64,000 bases of DNA from Pseudomonas caricapapayae. Lineage in GTDB: Bacteria > Pseudomonadota > Gammaproteobacteria > Pseudomonadales > Pseudomonadaceae. The translations under genes and the position numbers were made by a program. Below are positions 1 to 9,552 of this stretch, in pieces. The stretch lies in NCBI RefSeq assembly GCF_001400735.1, contig NZ_LJPW01000041.1, positions 30,804-94,803 on the forward strand. The letters are read 5' to 3'. Below the pieces are notes generated by a model, which had not been told where the DNA came from, ran no database searches, and worked only from the letters and a program-made list of their open reading frames with translations. How positions within the stretch are numbered: position 1 is the first letter of the stretch; each line of letters starts with the position of its first letter.

Positions 1-193
1 TGGCGCAGAAATTACACGAATAATCGCTTTGAAGAAGGATGAGCCAAACAAACAGATTCAACGCACTTTCAGGCAGGAAACGCCTTACTCGACAGCAGGA
101 CACGCCCTACAGAAATGGCGCGCAAGCCTTGCAGCAGGCAGATTTTCAGGCCGCGCCACCAGGGCGATGGCGCGCGCAACAGGCTGGAGTCGT

Positions 194-877
194 CTAGAAA
201 GAAGCAGGGTCGATGAGTGCAAAGCTGCTCACACAGCGGTGCCCAGCAAGCACCCCGCCCTCACGCGCCAGACCGCAAGTGGCCATCCCGGCGGCCTGGG
301 CAGCGTCGAGTTCCTCGACGATATCGGAGAGGAACAGAATGTCCTGGGCGGGACAGCCAATCGCTTGTGCAATTGTCCGATATGACTGCGCTTCGCGCTT
401 GGGACCGGACGTCGTATCGAAATAACCGCTGAACAGACCTGAAAGATCACCCGCTTCGGAACAGCCGAAGATAAGCTGCTGGGCTTGAATCGAGCCTGAC
501 GAGTAAACGTAGAGACCGTAGCCCTGCTGATGCCAGAGCTTCAATGCGTCGACGGCATCCGGGTAAACATGGCCTTTGAGCACTCCCGCGTTATAGCCCT
601 GCTCCCAGATCATGCCCTGCAATGCCTTGAGCGGCGTGGCCTTGCGGTCCTCGGCAATCCATTCCAGCAATATCGCGATAACCCTTTCGATATCGGCGTC
701 TGGCTCATTGGCCTCGGCGCGCACTGCGTGCAGTTGCGACGATATGAGCGGCTGCCCGGCATTTTGCCGAACAAATTCGGGCAAGTGTTTTCTGGCGAAC
801 GGAAACAACACCTCGAAAACAAAACTCACTGCACTGGTAGTGCCTTCGATATCCGTGAGGACAGCTTTGATGGGCAT
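194..877 (-). CDS. mtnC: Enolase-phosphatase E1, methionine salvage
   Basis: A 227-residue HAD-family enzyme that enolises and then dephosphorylates 2,3-diketo-5-methylthiopentyl-1-phosphate to acireductone in the methionine salvage pathway (cytosolic). The N-terminus [15 protein letters not shown] carries the DxEGT variant of the HAD nucleophile motif typical of MtnC. The frame is open further upstream, into mtnD, but the ATG at 877 places the HAD motif at residue 9 as in the family and leaves a 16-base gap after mtnD. It is the last gene of a minus-strand mtnB-mtnD-mtnC run, so co-transcription is likely. Length fits the bacterial family. No clear terminator follows. Confidence 0.95.
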   Translation of the reverse strand: MPIKAVLTDIEGTTSAVSFVFEVLFPFARKHLPEFVRQNAGQPLISSQLHAVRAEANEPDADIERVIAILLEWIAEDRKATPLKALQGMIWEQGYNAGVLKGHVYPDAVDALKLWHQQGYGLYVYSSGSIQAQQLIFGCSEAGDLSGLFSGYFDTTSGPKREAQSYRTIAQAIGCPAQDILFLSDIVEELDAAQAAGMATCGLAREGGVLAGHRCVSSFALIDPASF

Positions 878-893
878 CAGAATCGGGCTCCTG

Positions 894-1439
894 TCAGTCT
901 TCCAGCCGTGGAAAACGGCCGGCAATGTCTTCACCGGTAAAATTCGCCACCCAGCCTTCCGGGTTGTTGAACAACCGAATGGCAACGAAATGCGGATGCT
1001 CACCCATATCGAACCAGTGCCGTGTGCCGGCCGGTACCGAAATCAGGTCGTTCTTCTCGCATAGCACGGCGTACACATAATCTTCGATGTGCAGCGTGAA
1101 CAAGCCCCGTCCGGCCACAAAAAAGCGTACTTCGTCCTCGCCATGCCGGTGCTCTTCAAGGAATTTGGCGCGTAACTCGGCTTTCTGCGGATGGTCACCG
1201 CTAAGGCTGATGACGTCCACGGTGACATAGCCACGTTCAGTCATCAGCTTGTCGATCTGGGTACGATAGGCGCTGATCACCTCTTCCTGACTGGCACCGG
1301 GGGTGATCGGCGTTGCCGCTTCCCAGCGGTCGAACGCCACGCCGTGCTCGGCCAGCGTCGAGGCAATGTCTTCCAGATGGGTCAGCACCTTATTGGGCGT
1401 GTCGGGGCTTGAAACGTGATAAACGGACAAGCTGCTCAT
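894..1439 (-). CDS. mtnD: Acireductone dioxygenase
   Basis: A 181-residue cupin enzyme (ARD). It cleaves acireductone with O2, giving the 2-oxo acid precursor of methionine plus formate when Fe(II) is bound, or an off-pathway product with Ni(II). The metal ligands are all visible: H97, H99 and E103 in [13 protein letters not shown], and H141 in GTRHWFD, matching the Klebsiella enzyme nearly residue for residue. ATG start at 1439. It lies between mtnB (81-base gap) and mtnC (16-base gap) on the same strand. Confidence 0.96.
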   Translation of the reverse strand: MSSLSVYHVSSPDTPNKVLTHLEDIASTLAEHGVAFDRWEAATPITPGASQEEVISAYRTQIDKLMTERGYVTVDVISLSGDHPQKAELRAKFLEEHRHGEDEVRFFVAGRGLFTLHIEDYVYAVLCEKNDLISVPAGTRHWFDMGEHPHFVAIRLFNNPEGWVANFTGEDIAGRFPRLED

Positions 1440-1520
1440 GGCATGAATCCTCGGTTTGGGGCACCGCCTTCCGGCTTTTACAGGCCGGTCAGGCTTACAG
1501 ACTGGTTTAATACGGCGTCT

Positions 1521-2135
1521 TTAACGGTTCAGTACCGCGCGCATTTTCAGCTCGCACTCGAACAGAAACTCGAACGCCTCGATCTGGCGCAATGCATCAC
1601 TCATTTTCGCTCCCCAGGTGTAAAGGCCGTGACCACGAATCAGGTAGCCGGCGCACTCGGGATGGGCGTCGAGCCAAGGCTGGACCTTTGCGGCGAGACG
1701 GGCAATATCCTGATCATTGTCAAAAATCGGGACCACGACCTGTGACTGATGAGTGATCACACCATGAAAAGCCTTCTGCAGTTCATAGTCCTCGAACACC
1801 AGATGATCGGCAGCGGTCAGCCTTGAAAGCACCGTTGCGTTCACCGAGTGGGTGTGCAATACGGCACCGACCTGTGGTCTGCAGCTATAAAGCTGGGTAT
1901 GCAGCAACGTTTCGGCAGACGGTTTTTTGCCTGGTTCCAGGCTGTTGCCAGCCAGATCGGTAGTCAGCACATCGTCGGGACCCAACTGGCCCTTGTGCTT
2001 GCCGGATACGGTCAGCAGCGCTTCACTGGCCGAAAGGCGCGCAGAATAATTGCTGCTGGTGGCAGGCGACCAGCCACGGCCATACAGGAAGCGCCCGGCT
2101 TCGATGATTTCCAGGCTCAGTTGTTCGCGGCTCAT
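1521..2135 (-). CDS. mtnB: Methylthioribulose-1-phosphate dehydratase
   Basis: A 204-residue class II aldolase/adducin-family zinc enzyme that dehydrates 5-methylthioribulose-1-phosphate in methionine salvage. Zinc ligands are seen as H94 and H96 in VLHTHSVNA and H169 in IRGHGLYTWG. The start ATG at 2135 overlaps the stop of the upstream MFS gene by 4 bases (ATGA), indicating translational coupling. Together with mtnD and mtnC it covers the middle of the pathway; mtnA and the MTA-processing enzyme are not in this window. Confidence 0.95.
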   Translation of the reverse strand: MSREQLSLEIIEAGRFLYGRGWSPATSSNYSARLSASEALLTVSGKHKGQLGPDDVLTTDLAGNSLEPGKKPSAETLLHTQLYSCRPQVGAVLHTHSVNATVLSRLTAADHLVFEDYELQKAFHGVITHQSQVVVPIFDNDQDIARLAAKVQPWLDAHPECAGYLIRGHGLYTWGAKMSDALRQIEAFEFLFECELKMRAVLNR

Positions 2136-3295
2136 ACACCTTCCTCTTTCTTGGGTGTGACAATCATGACGGCTGCGGCAAAGGCTGCAAGGCTGGCGAT
2201 GGCAAATGTCCAGGCAGGCCCCAGCGCGTTCCAGCTATAGCCGGAGTACAGCGCGCCCAAGGCTCCACCAACACCGGACAAGGCAGCATACAGTGCCTGC
2301 CCCTGCCCTTGCTGGCGCGGGCCAAAACTACTTTGCACGAAATGAATGGCAGCGGCGTGAAAGCTGCCGAATGTAGCGGCATGCATCACCTGCGCAATCA
2401 GCAGCGCAGTCAAATGATCGGCAAACATGCCCAACAGCAGCCAGCGCAGTGCCGCCAGCAGAAAACTGGCGAACAGCACCTGGCGCACGGAAAACCGCTG
2501 CAGAATACGGCTCATTGCCATGAACATCAGCACTTCAGCCACAACGCCGAGCGCCCATAACATGCCGATGAGACCGCGGCTGTAGCCGAGTGCCTCCAAG
2601 TGCAGGGTCAAAAAGGTGTAATACGGGCCATGACTGAGCACCATCAGCGCAACGCTGACGTAAAACGCCCACACACCGGGTCGTCCCAGTTGCCGAAGAA
2701 AACCGCCCGCCTCGGCTTCCCGCGTCGACGGCGCAGGATGCGCGTTCGGAACCCACCAGCTGCTGAGAGCGATACCCGACATGATCGCCAGCACGATGTA
2801 GGGGAACAGGTCCAGGCTGAACCACTCGAACACCCGCCCCAGTACCACCACCGCAAGAATGAAGCCGATCGAGCCCCACAGCCTGATCTGGCTGTAGCGC
2901 GAGGTCTGGCCTTGAAGGTGCGCGAGGGTGATGACCTCGAACTGCGGAAGTATGGCGTGCCAGAAGAATGCATAGAGCGCCATGACCATCGCCAGCCAGG
3001 CGTAACTTTTTTCCACCAGAATCAGCGAAAATGCCAGCAGCGTACAGAGGGCACCAGAACGCACAATTATCAGCCGGCGCCCGGTATGGTCGCCCAGCCA
3101 GCCCCAGATATTGGGGGCTACACAGCGCATCAGCATGGGAATGGCGATCAGTTCGCCGATTCGTGCGCTGGAAAAACCCAAATGGTGAAGGTAAAGGGCC
3201 ATGAACGGCGCGGACAGGCCGAGCAAGGCGAAATAACACACGTAGAACCCGGACAGCCGCCAGTACGGAAGCTGTCCGCCGCAAGCTTGCGCCAC
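2132..3295 (-). CDS. MFS transporter (MFS_1-like, HcaT/LacY-type family)
   Basis: A 387-residue inner-membrane protein with about 12 hydrophobic segments and the cytoplasmic loop motif GDHTGRR between TM2 and TM3 typical of the major facilitator superfamily. The sequence resembles the phenylpropionate permease-like branch (PF12832 type). No ATG lies before residue 33, so the GTG at 3295 is used; its ribosome site is poor and the true start may be slightly downstream. The stop overlaps mtnB by 4 bases, and aroC lies 30 bases upstream on the same strand. The coupling to mtnB suggests, but does not prove, a substrate linked to methionine salvage such as a methylthio sugar. Confidence 0.8.
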   Translation of the reverse strand: MAQACGGQLPYWRLSGFYVCYFALLGLSAPFMALYLHHLGFSSARIGELIAIPMLMRCVAPNIWGWLGDHTGRRLIIVRSGALCTLLAFSLILVEKSYAWLAMVMALYAFFWHAILPQFEVITLAHLQGQTSRYSQIRLWGSIGFILAVVVLGRVFEWFSLDLFPYIVLAIMSGIALSSWWVPNAHPAPSTREAEAGGFLRQLGRPGVWAFYVSVALMVLSHGPYYTFLTLHLEALGYSRGLIGMLWALGVVAEVLMFMAMSRILQRFSVRQVLFASFLLAALRWLLLGMFADHLTALLIAQVMHAATFGSFHAAAIHFVQSSFGPRQQGQGQALYAALSGVGGALGALYSGYSWNALGPAWTFAIASLAAFAAAVMIVTPKKEEGV

Positions 3296-3325
3296 GCTAG
3301 CAGTCCGCGACCGTGACGGCGTGCA

Positions 3326-4417
3326 TTACAACTGCCCCAGCACAGGCGTGTTGACGCTGACATCGGCGTTCTGACCGCGATGACGCAGCAGATGATCCAG
3401 CAACACGATGGCCATCATCGCTTCGGCAATCGGTGTGGCACGGATGCCGACACACGGGTCGTGCCGCCCTTTGGTGATGACATCGGCCGCGTTGCCATCG
3501 GTGTCTATCGAGCGCCCCGGTGTGGTGATGCTGGACGTAGGCTTGAGTGCCAGGTGCGCAATGATCGGCTGGCCAGAGGAAATACCGCCGAGAATACCGC
3601 CCGCCTGATTGGACAGGAAACCCTGCGGCGTCATCTCGTCGCGGTGCTCGGTGCCGCGTTGCGCAACGCAATCGAAACCGGCACCGATCTCCACGCCCTT
3701 GACCGCATTGATGCTCATCAACGCATGGGCCAGCTCGGCATCCAGACGATCGAAGATCGGCTCGCCAAGGCCAGGCATCACGCCTTCTGCAACCACCGTG
3801 ATTTTCGCACCGACCGAGTCCTGATCACGGCGTAGCTGGTCCATGTAGGCTTCCAGCTCCGGCACCTTGTCAGGGTCGGGGCAGAAAAACGCGTTGTCTT
3901 CGACGCATTCCCAGGTCTTGAACGGGATCTGGATCGGGCCAAGCTGGCTCATGTAACCCCGAATGACGATGCCCTGGGTTGCCAGATATTTCTTGGCAAT
4001 GGCCCCCGCCGCCACCCGCATGGCGGTTTCCCTTGCCGAACTGCGGCCGCCGCCGCGGTAGTCGCGGATACCGTATTTGTGGTGGTAGGTGTAATCGGCG
4101 TGAGCCGGGCGGAACAGGTCCTTGATGGCCGAGTAGTCTTTGGATTTCTGGTCGGTGTTGCGAATCAGCAAACCAATGGAGGCACCGGTCGTCCGGCCCT
4201 CGAACACGCCCGAAAGGATCTCGACCTCATCGGCCTCCTGACGCTGGGTGGTGTGACGGCTGGTGCCCGGTTTGCGCCGGTCCAGATCACGCTGCAGGTC
4301 TTGCAGGTCCAGCTCCAGCCCAGGCGGGCAGCCGTCGACGATAGCGACCAGCGCCGGGCCGTGGCTTTCGCCGGCGGTGGTGACAGTGAACAGCTTGCCG
4401 AAAGTGTTGCCGGACAT
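3326..4417 (-). CDS. aroC: Chorismate synthase
   Basis: A 363-residue FMN-dependent enzyme converting 5-enolpyruvylshikimate-3-phosphate to chorismate, the branch point of aromatic amino acid and folate synthesis. The N-terminus [20 protein letters not shown] is the first AroC signature; [17 protein letters not shown] and the C-terminal [15 protein letters not shown] segment are the others. ATG at 4417. It heads the minus-strand run aroC-MFS-mtnBDC, the same order as in other Pseudomonas genomes. Confidence 0.98.
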   Translation of the reverse strand: MSGNTFGKLFTVTTAGESHGPALVAIVDGCPPGLELDLQDLQRDLDRRKPGTSRHTTQRQEADEVEILSGVFEGRTTGASIGLLIRNTDQKSKDYSAIKDLFRPAHADYTYHHKYGIRDYRGGGRSSARETAMRVAAGAIAKKYLATQGIVIRGYMSQLGPIQIPFKTWECVEDNAFFCPDPDKVPELEAYMDQLRRDQDSVGAKITVVAEGVMPGLGEPIFDRLDAELAHALMSINAVKGVEIGAGFDCVAQRGTEHRDEMTPQGFLSNQAGGILGGISSGQPIIAHLALKPTSSITTPGRSIDTDGNAADVITKGRHDPCVGIRATPIAEAMMAIVLLDHLLRHRGQNADVSVNTPVLGQL

Positions 4418-4557
4418 GCGGGCGCTCCGAAAAATCAGCCAAAAAACCAGATCGTTAAACCAAGCGCGCCAGTATACGCAGGCTCGCGGTTCAGTTCATC
4501 CTCGAACCTTCTGCCGCGGCGTGCGTCCAAGCGAGACTTCCCCATGATGGCCTTGCG

Positions 4558-5577
4558 ATGTTATCCGGTAATTCCCTGTTTCGAGTTCCAAAAGCGTTGC
4601 GTCTGCTGGCCCTGCCGATGACCCTGATCCTGAGCCTCATAGCTGGAACAGCCAGTGCAGCGGCGCCCAGTGCGGTGCAGCGGCAGATAACGGTGGACAC
4701 CGAAAACGGCAAGCTGTACGGCACCCTGCTCATGCCACGGTCGGACAAGCCGGTACCGGTGGTGCTGATCATCGCCGGTTCCGGCCCCACAGACCGCGAC
4801 GGCAATAACCCCGAGGGCGGACGCAACGACAGCATGAAGCGCCTGGCGGTCATTCTGGCCAGCAACAATATTGCCAGCGTGCGTTACGACAAACGGGGCG
4901 TCGCGGCCAGCAAGGCGGTCACCCCGGATGAGCGCAACCTCAGCGTCGAGCGTTACGTTGCCGATGTCGGGCTCTGGGCCAGGGCGCTCAAAGCCAATCC
5001 GCGTCTGGGCCAGTTGATCCTGCTGGGCCACAGCGAGGGCGCACTGGTGGCAACGCTGGCAGCTGAGAAGGTGGGTGCAGCGGCGCTGATTTCCGTGGCA
5101 GGCACCGGGCGACCTGTGGATCAGGTGCTGCGCGAGCAGTTTCAGGAACGCTTGCCACCCGACCTGCTGCAACGCAGCAATCAGTTGCTGGACGAACTCA
5201 AGGCAGGAAAAACCGATGACAACGTGCCCGCCGAACTGGAAGTGGTATTCCGCGCCAGCGTTCAGCCTTATCTGATCTCGCTGTTCCGTCAGGACCCGGC
5301 TGCAGCGTTCGGTGCATTGCACATTCCGGCGCTGATCGTTCAGGGCCGCAATGACATTCAGGTGGGCGTAGGCGACGCCCTGCTGCTGCAAAAAGCCAGG
5401 CCGGATGCCGAATTGGCCCTGATCGACGGAATGAACCATGTGCTGCGCATCGTCCCGGATGATCTGCAGCAGCAGTTGCTGTCCTACCGTAATCCGACTC
5501 AGCCGCTGGCCGGTGAAGTCACCAGGCGGATCCTGAGCTTTATCAAAGCCCTGCCCCACCAGGAAAAAAAGATCTGA
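4558..5577 (+). CDS. Exported alpha/beta hydrolase
   Basis: A 339-residue protein with a hydrophobic N-terminal segment (residues about 13-32) ending in a signal-peptidase I site near AGTASA, so it is probably periplasmic. The alpha/beta hydrolase fold is shown by the oxyanion region GSGPTDRDGN (75-84), RYDKRG (109-114) and the nucleophile elbow LGHSEG with S159; a late Asp (IVQGRNDIQV) and His (GMNHVL) complete a triad. It is of the YqiA/dienelactone-like type often annotated as a hydrolase of unknown substrate. The first ATG at 4558 has no strong ribosome site; M21 would also work but would shorten the signal peptide. Confidence 0.75.
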   Translation: MLSGNSLFRVPKALRLLALPMTLILSLIAGTASAAAPSAVQRQITVDTENGKLYGTLLMPRSDKPVPVVLIIAGSGPTDRDGNNPEGGRNDSMKRLAVILASNNIASVRYDKRGVAASKAVTPDERNLSVERYVADVGLWARALKANPRLGQLILLGHSEGALVATLAAEKVGAAALISVAGTGRPVDQVLREQFQERLPPDLLQRSNQLLDELKAGKTDDNVPAELEVVFRASVQPYLISLFRQDPAAAFGALHIPALIVQGRNDIQVGVGDALLLQKARPDAELALIDGMNHVLRIVPDDLQQQLLSYRNPTQPLAGEVTRRILSFIKALPHQEKKI

Positions 5578-5688
5578 CGCCCGTTAGTCGCATGCCCTTC
5601 AGTCCTGGCGGATCTGGCCGATAGCGGATTGCTGGCCTTTTGTTCCGTGACCCGTGTGCCGGGGCAAGGCCCAGGAAAGGACACCATT

Positions 5689-6492
5689 ATGACTGACGCG
5701 AATACCATGACTGAAACCACCGCAGCACCCGCAAGCACAGAAGCCGAGGTGCCGGCACCGCCACAGCCGTGGGAAGACGTTCTGCCCGAAAACTTTCAGA
5801 TGTTGCGTCTGTCGCCACTGCCTACAGACCGTGCGACAGGTGGCCGCCCCTTGCGTTTTGTGCAGTTCGGCCGCGCCGAACGGCATAGCAAGGAATTGAG
5901 TCTGCTGCGCATCAATGTTCAGTTGCCGGGCCAGCGGGTTCGCAAGGAACAGAACAATCTGGATGTCTGGGCCGACCACGAGAAACGCACGGTGCGTTTT
6001 GGTCCCGAGTCAGGCCTGCAGATCGAGCCGTGGAACCGTGGCATCGGTCGCTTCATGATTGCCCATGCGGTGCATTGGGCACAGAAAAGATGGTCGTCCT
6101 ACAAGATTGAAGGTGTGGCCCTGGCGAGCAAGGACGGCCTGAACGAGGACACACGTCTGCGACGCGACCACTTCCTGCGCACCCTGGGCTTTGAAGTGGC
6201 TTACGCCGATGCCCAGCACATGAAAGGCACCATCAAGGACGTCCATGTCGGCAATCTGCACAGCACCTGGAACAATGACAAGGTGCAGATCATCGAGATT
6301 CTCGAAGCCTCGCAAATGCTCGAGAAGGCTGAAAAGAACCTGATCGAGCAGGAAGTGATCATTCGCCAGCATGAAGACCGGGTCGGCAAGTACAAGCGCG
6401 AAGACGCCGGTCTGCGCTTCACGATCGCCTGCCTGGTGACCTTCGCAGTCTTTCAGGCGGGCCTGTTGATCTGGATCGCGACCCACCGCTGA
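5689..6492 (+). CDS. Tail-anchored protein with GNAT-like core, coiled coil and C-terminal TM helix
   Basis: A 267-residue protein of unknown function. An acidic, Ala/Pro-rich N-terminus (1-30) precedes a globular part whose GIGRFMIAHAVHWAQKR ... RRDHFLRTLGFEV pattern looks like the acetyl-CoA loop and C-terminal strand of GNAT acetyltransferases (my inference). Residues about 195-240 are charged and heptad-like (EASQMLEKAEKNLIEQEVII), followed by one hydrophobic helix near 245-262 and a three-residue cytoplasmic or periplasmic tail. ATG at 5689 is chosen for the AGGAAAGG ribosome site; an upstream ATG at 5629 has none. It follows the hydrolase by 111 bases and converges on prmB. Confidence 0.7.
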   Translation: MTDANTMTETTAAPASTEAEVPAPPQPWEDVLPENFQMLRLSPLPTDRATGGRPLRFVQFGRAERHSKELSLLRINVQLPGQRVRKEQNNLDVWADHEKRTVRFGPESGLQIEPWNRGIGRFMIAHAVHWAQKRWSSYKIEGVALASKDGLNEDTRLRRDHFLRTLGFEVAYADAQHMKGTIKDVHVGNLHSTWNNDKVQIIEILEASQMLEKAEKNLIEQEVIIRQHEDRVGKYKREDAGLRFTIACLVTFAVFQAGLLIWIATHR

Positions 6493-6516
6493 TAAAAAGG
6501 GGCTCGTTTCAGCCCC
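6493..6516 (-). terminator. Rho-independent terminator of prmB
   Basis: Perfect six-base stem GGGGCT/AGCCCC (6499-6504 with 6511-6516) with a six-base loop. Read on the minus strand the hairpin is followed by TTTTTATC, so it ends prmB. It sits in the 31-base gap between two convergent genes. Confidence 0.75.
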
Positions 6517-6523
6517 GTCGACT

Positions 6524-7432
6524 TCAAATCCGCGACTGAAACAGTGCCTGGTGACTGCGGCACTGTTCTGCGGTCAGCATGAACACACCGTGACCACCCC
6601 GCCGGAAGTCCAGCCAGGCGAAATCGACTTCCGGGTATAGTGCCTGCACATGCACCTGACTGTTGCCTACTTCGACGATCAACAGCCCCTTGTCGGTCAG
6701 ATGATCGGCGGCCTGAGCGAGCATGCGGCGCACCAGGTTCAGACCGTCGCTGCCACAGGCCAGCGCCAGCTCCGGCTCGTGCTGGTACTCATCGGGCATG
6801 TCGGCAAAATCTTCGGCATCCACGTAAGGCGGGTTGGACACAATCAGGTCGAAGCGCTGGCCCGGCAAACCGTCGAAACCATCGCCCTGAACGGTGTAGA
6901 CGCGATCCTCCATGCCATGACGCTCGATGTTCTGGTTGGCGACTTCCAGCGCATCGTAAGACAGGTCGGCCAGCGCCACTTCGGCTTCCGGAAACTCATC
7001 GGCACAGGCGATACCGATACACCCGGAACCCGTGCAAAGGTCCAGAATGCGCGCTGGCTCGCTCGCAAGCCAGGGCGCGAAACGCTCTTCGATCAGTTCG
7101 GCGATAGGCGAGCGCGGGATCAGTACCCGATCATCGACAATGAACGACATCCCGCAAAACCAGGCTTCGCCCAGCAGATAAGGCGTCGGCACGCGGTCAT
7201 CGATGCGGCGTTTGATCAGGCGTTGCAGTTCGGATATCTCCTCGACTTCCAGACGGCAATCCAGATAGCTGTCGGCGATTTCCCAAGGCAGGTGCAGTGC
7301 GCCCAGCACCAGTTGCCGCGCCTCATCCCAGGCATTGTCAGTGCCATGACCGAAAAATACGTCTTCCTCGTGAAAGCGGCTGACGGCCCACCGAATATGG
7401 TCGCGCACGGTACGCAAACGGGAAGTGATCAT
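6524..7432 (-). CDS. prmB: 50S ribosomal protein L3 N5-glutamine methyltransferase
   Basis: A 302-residue SAM-dependent methyltransferase that modifies a glutamine of ribosomal protein L3. The SAM loop [10 protein letters not shown] is at 131-140, and the catalytic NPPY motif is at 200-203. The N-terminal helical domain ([14 protein letters not shown]...[13 protein letters not shown]) is the form that separates PrmB from PrmC. ATG at 7432 is preceded by AAGGAG at good spacing. Single gene unit ended by a hairpin. Confidence 0.96.
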   Translation of the reverse strand: MITSRLRTVRDHIRWAVSRFHEEDVFFGHGTDNAWDEARQLVLGALHLPWEIADSYLDCRLEVEEISELQRLIKRRIDDRVPTPYLLGEAWFCGMSFIVDDRVLIPRSPIAELIEERFAPWLASEPARILDLCTGSGCIGIACADEFPEAEVALADLSYDALEVANQNIERHGMEDRVYTVQGDGFDGLPGQRFDLIVSNPPYVDAEDFADMPDEYQHEPELALACGSDGLNLVRRMLAQAADHLTDKGLLIVEVGNSQVHVQALYPEVDFAWLDFRRGGHGVFMLTAEQCRSHQALFQSRI

Positions 7433-7694
7433 GGAAAAACTCCTTGGAAAGACGACGAGCTGTTGTGAGACGACTCACGGTGGAAAGTCCGGTTCCGGAC
7501 AACGTACATTCTTCGTCCCCGGCAGGCGTGGAAGTTTCCATGATTAGTGTACTGTCATCAAGGCAAACCGCCAGCCACCTGCCCGCCCAACTGCCCTGCA
7601 GGCCATAAAAACCGTGGCCTGCGATGGTTGCCATTCCCAGAACGCCTCAGCCAGAGGACAATGTCGCAAAAGCCCCACACCAAGGAGCCCGTGA

Positions 7695-8285
7695 ATGTCC
7701 GATTTAAAGACCATGTTCCAACTCAGCGGCCGGGTGCATGCGCCCGCCAATCTGAGCAATGCGACGCTGATCATCATCGACGCCCAGAAAGAATACCTCA
7801 GCGGCCCGCTGGCGCTGACCGGCGTCGACGAGGCTCTGGCCAATATCTGCCAATTGGTCGATAAGGCACGCGCAGTCAAATGCCCGATCGTTCACATTCG
7901 CCATCTGGGCACCGTGGGCGGCCTGTTCGATCCACAGGGCGACCGTGGTCAACTGGTGCCGGAACTGGTGCCGCAAGGTGACGAACATCTGGTCGAAAAA
8001 CGCCTGCCCAATGCCTTCAACGGCACCGGCCTGCACGAGCTCCTGCAAAAACTGGGTCATCTGGACCTGATCGTCTGCGGCTTCATGAGCCACTCGAGTA
8101 TCAGCACCACGGTTCGCGCCACCAAGGACTATGGTTATCGCTGCACACTGGTCGATGATGCCTGCGCAACCCGTGACCTCCCTGGCCCGCACGGCGTGGT
8201 CAGCGCACAGGTCGTGCACCGAACCGAAATGGCAATCATGGCCGACAACTTCGCCACACTGGCACTGACCAAAGACCTGATCTGA
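7695..8285 (+). CDS. Isochorismatase-like (cysteine hydrolase) family protein with Ser in place of the catalytic Cys
   Basis: A 196-residue protein of the isochorismatase fold. The catalytic Asp (LIIIDAQKEY, near residue 31) and Lys (VEKRLPNAF) are present. Where most family members have GxMTHxCVSTTxR, this one reads CGFMSHSSISTTVRA, so the nucleophilic Cys aligns with Ser. Members such as EntB and PhzD also lack the Cys and hydrolyse a vinyl ether rather than an amide, so the true reaction cannot be assigned. ATG at 7695 has AAGGAG eight bases upstream. Divergent from prmB, separated by 262 bases. Confidence 0.8.
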   Translation: MSDLKTMFQLSGRVHAPANLSNATLIIIDAQKEYLSGPLALTGVDEALANICQLVDKARAVKCPIVHIRHLGTVGGLFDPQGDRGQLVPELVPQGDEHLVEKRLPNAFNGTGLHELLQKLGHLDLIVCGFMSHSSISTTVRATKDYGYRCTLVDDACATRDLPGPHGVVSAQVVHRTEMAIMADNFATLALTKDLI

Positions 8286-8608
8286 TCCCTGCCGGCCGCA
8301 CGCTCTGGACGAGAAATCGGCGAGCGAAGGTCAGGCAGGGCAAAAACAGGCGAGGAACGGCCGGGGTCGCGTTCGGCTTTACGAGTTTTACATGAGCATT
8401 CTGATCGGACTCGCGCTCGAGCCTGTTTTTAACGCAGCGTCACCAAGCGCAGCCACTTTAAGTACAGAGCCCAGGGGTTGTGTGAGCATACTCAGATAAC
8501 CGCCCATCCCTTGCCGGCCTGGATCACCCCGGAGGCGGGAACAACCCCTTCTGATCCTGGTCAGAGCGCCGATACTCCATTGAGCCGATACCTGTTTGAG
8601 GAAAAGGC
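8286..8608. other. 323-base intergenic stretch with no recognised gene
   Basis: I see no convincing reading frame, tRNA or known RNA here. The start has separated CCCTGCC and GGCAGGG arms (around 8287 and 8335) that could fold into a loose hairpin after the upstream gene. The promoter of the membrane protein at 8609 should lie in the second half. Confidence 0.4.
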
Positions 8609-8926
8609 ATGAAAACGTCAGATGGTTTCGATGCACGTCGCCTGCGCCCCAAGGGTCAGGGCAACTGGGGCAAGCGCATCGGCACGCTGATCGCGCTGCT
8701 TTTGCTAGCGTCGGGCGTGTTGATGACAGTAGCGGGTGTATCCAGCCTGACCGTTCATCCGCAGATGCTCGGGGAATTGAACGCCAGCCCGGGAGGTGCC
8801 GCCTTTGTCGCTGTCGGCGGGTTGCTGGTGCTGTATCTGGGCACCTGGCTCTGGCGTCGCTGCCGCCGCCAGCGCAGTGCCAGTGGCCTGAGCATCTCCG
8901 CGCACCTGATGAAAAAACACAACTGA
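8609..8926 (+). CDS. Small membrane protein of unknown function
   Basis: A 105-residue protein with two hydrophobic helices (about residues 24-46 and 62-82) separated by a short polar loop, a basic N-terminus and a basic segment (WRRCRRQR) after the second helix, which predicts a cytoplasmic C-terminus. No motif recognised. ATG at 8609 follows GAGGAAAAGGC. Forty-five bases upstream of smr on the same strand, so possibly one transcript. Confidence 0.65.
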   Translation: MKTSDGFDARRLRPKGQGNWGKRIGTLIALLLLASGVLMTVAGVSSLTVHPQMLGELNASPGGAAFVAVGGLLVLYLGTWLWRRCRRQRSASGLSISAHLMKKHN

Positions 8927-8971
8927 CCGTCTCGCTTGAGCGGTTAGAATAGCCCCCTTCGCGGAGGCCTC

Positions 8972-9529
8972 ATGCAAGACGACGATTTTTCCCTGTTCAG
9001 AAGCGAGACGCGTGGCGTAAAGCCGCTCAAGCATGAACACGCCGATGTCGGCAAACCCAGAACCGATCGAAAAATGCTGGCCCGCCTGCGCCAGTCGGCC
9101 ACTGTGCGTACCGATTCAGTCACCGTCGACGGTTTGTCGGATCAATTCGTCATCGACGTCGGTCCTGAAGATGTCCTGAGCTGGTCGCGCGACGGCGTGC
9201 AGGAAGGTCAGATGCGCAAGCTGAAACTCGGGCAGATCAGCTTCGAGGGCAGCCTGGACCTGCATGGCATGAGCGTGGAGGTGGCGCGCGAGACGCTGTG
9301 GGAGTTTCTGGCTGAAGCGACCCGTCTGGAAATACGTTGCGTACGTGTCACCCACGGCAAGGCGGTACGCCTGGATGGCAAACGTCCGATGATCAAGAGC
9401 CACGTCAACACCTGGCTTCGTCAGCATTCGCATGTACTGGGCTTTTGTTCATGCCTGGCCAAACATGGCGGCGCGGGGGCGGTTTACGTGATACTCAGAC
9501 GCACGATGATGGAAGGACGCGACGAGTAG
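8972..9529 (+). CDS. smrA: Smr-domain endonuclease-like protein
   Basis: A 185-residue protein of the YdaL/SmrA type. The N-terminal half is a variable linker; the Smr domain runs from about residue 93 with the LDLHGMSVEVAR motif and the later THGKAVR (an H-G-K form of the usual HGKG) and CLAKHGGAGAVYVILRR. Stand-alone bacterial Smr proteins nick or cleave nucleic acids; the substrate here is not known. ATG at 8972 has GGAGG six bases upstream. Confidence 0.85.
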   Translation: MQDDDFSLFRSETRGVKPLKHEHADVGKPRTDRKMLARLRQSATVRTDSVTVDGLSDQFVIDVGPEDVLSWSRDGVQEGQMRKLKLGQISFEGSLDLHGMSVEVARETLWEFLAEATRLEIRCVRVTHGKAVRLDGKRPMIKSHVNTWLRQHSHVLGFCSCLAKHGGAGAVYVILRRTMMEGRDE

Positions 9530-9552
9530 AACTCGCCGCGCCTGTACGTGAC

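Noticed and set aside
29..385. Plus-strand frame at the left edge
   Set aside because: Most of it is antisense to mtnC, and its product has no recognisable feature.
8460..8560. Possible structured RNA before the small membrane protein
   Set aside because: A few G/C-rich complementary stretches but no clear stem order or match to a known RNA family.
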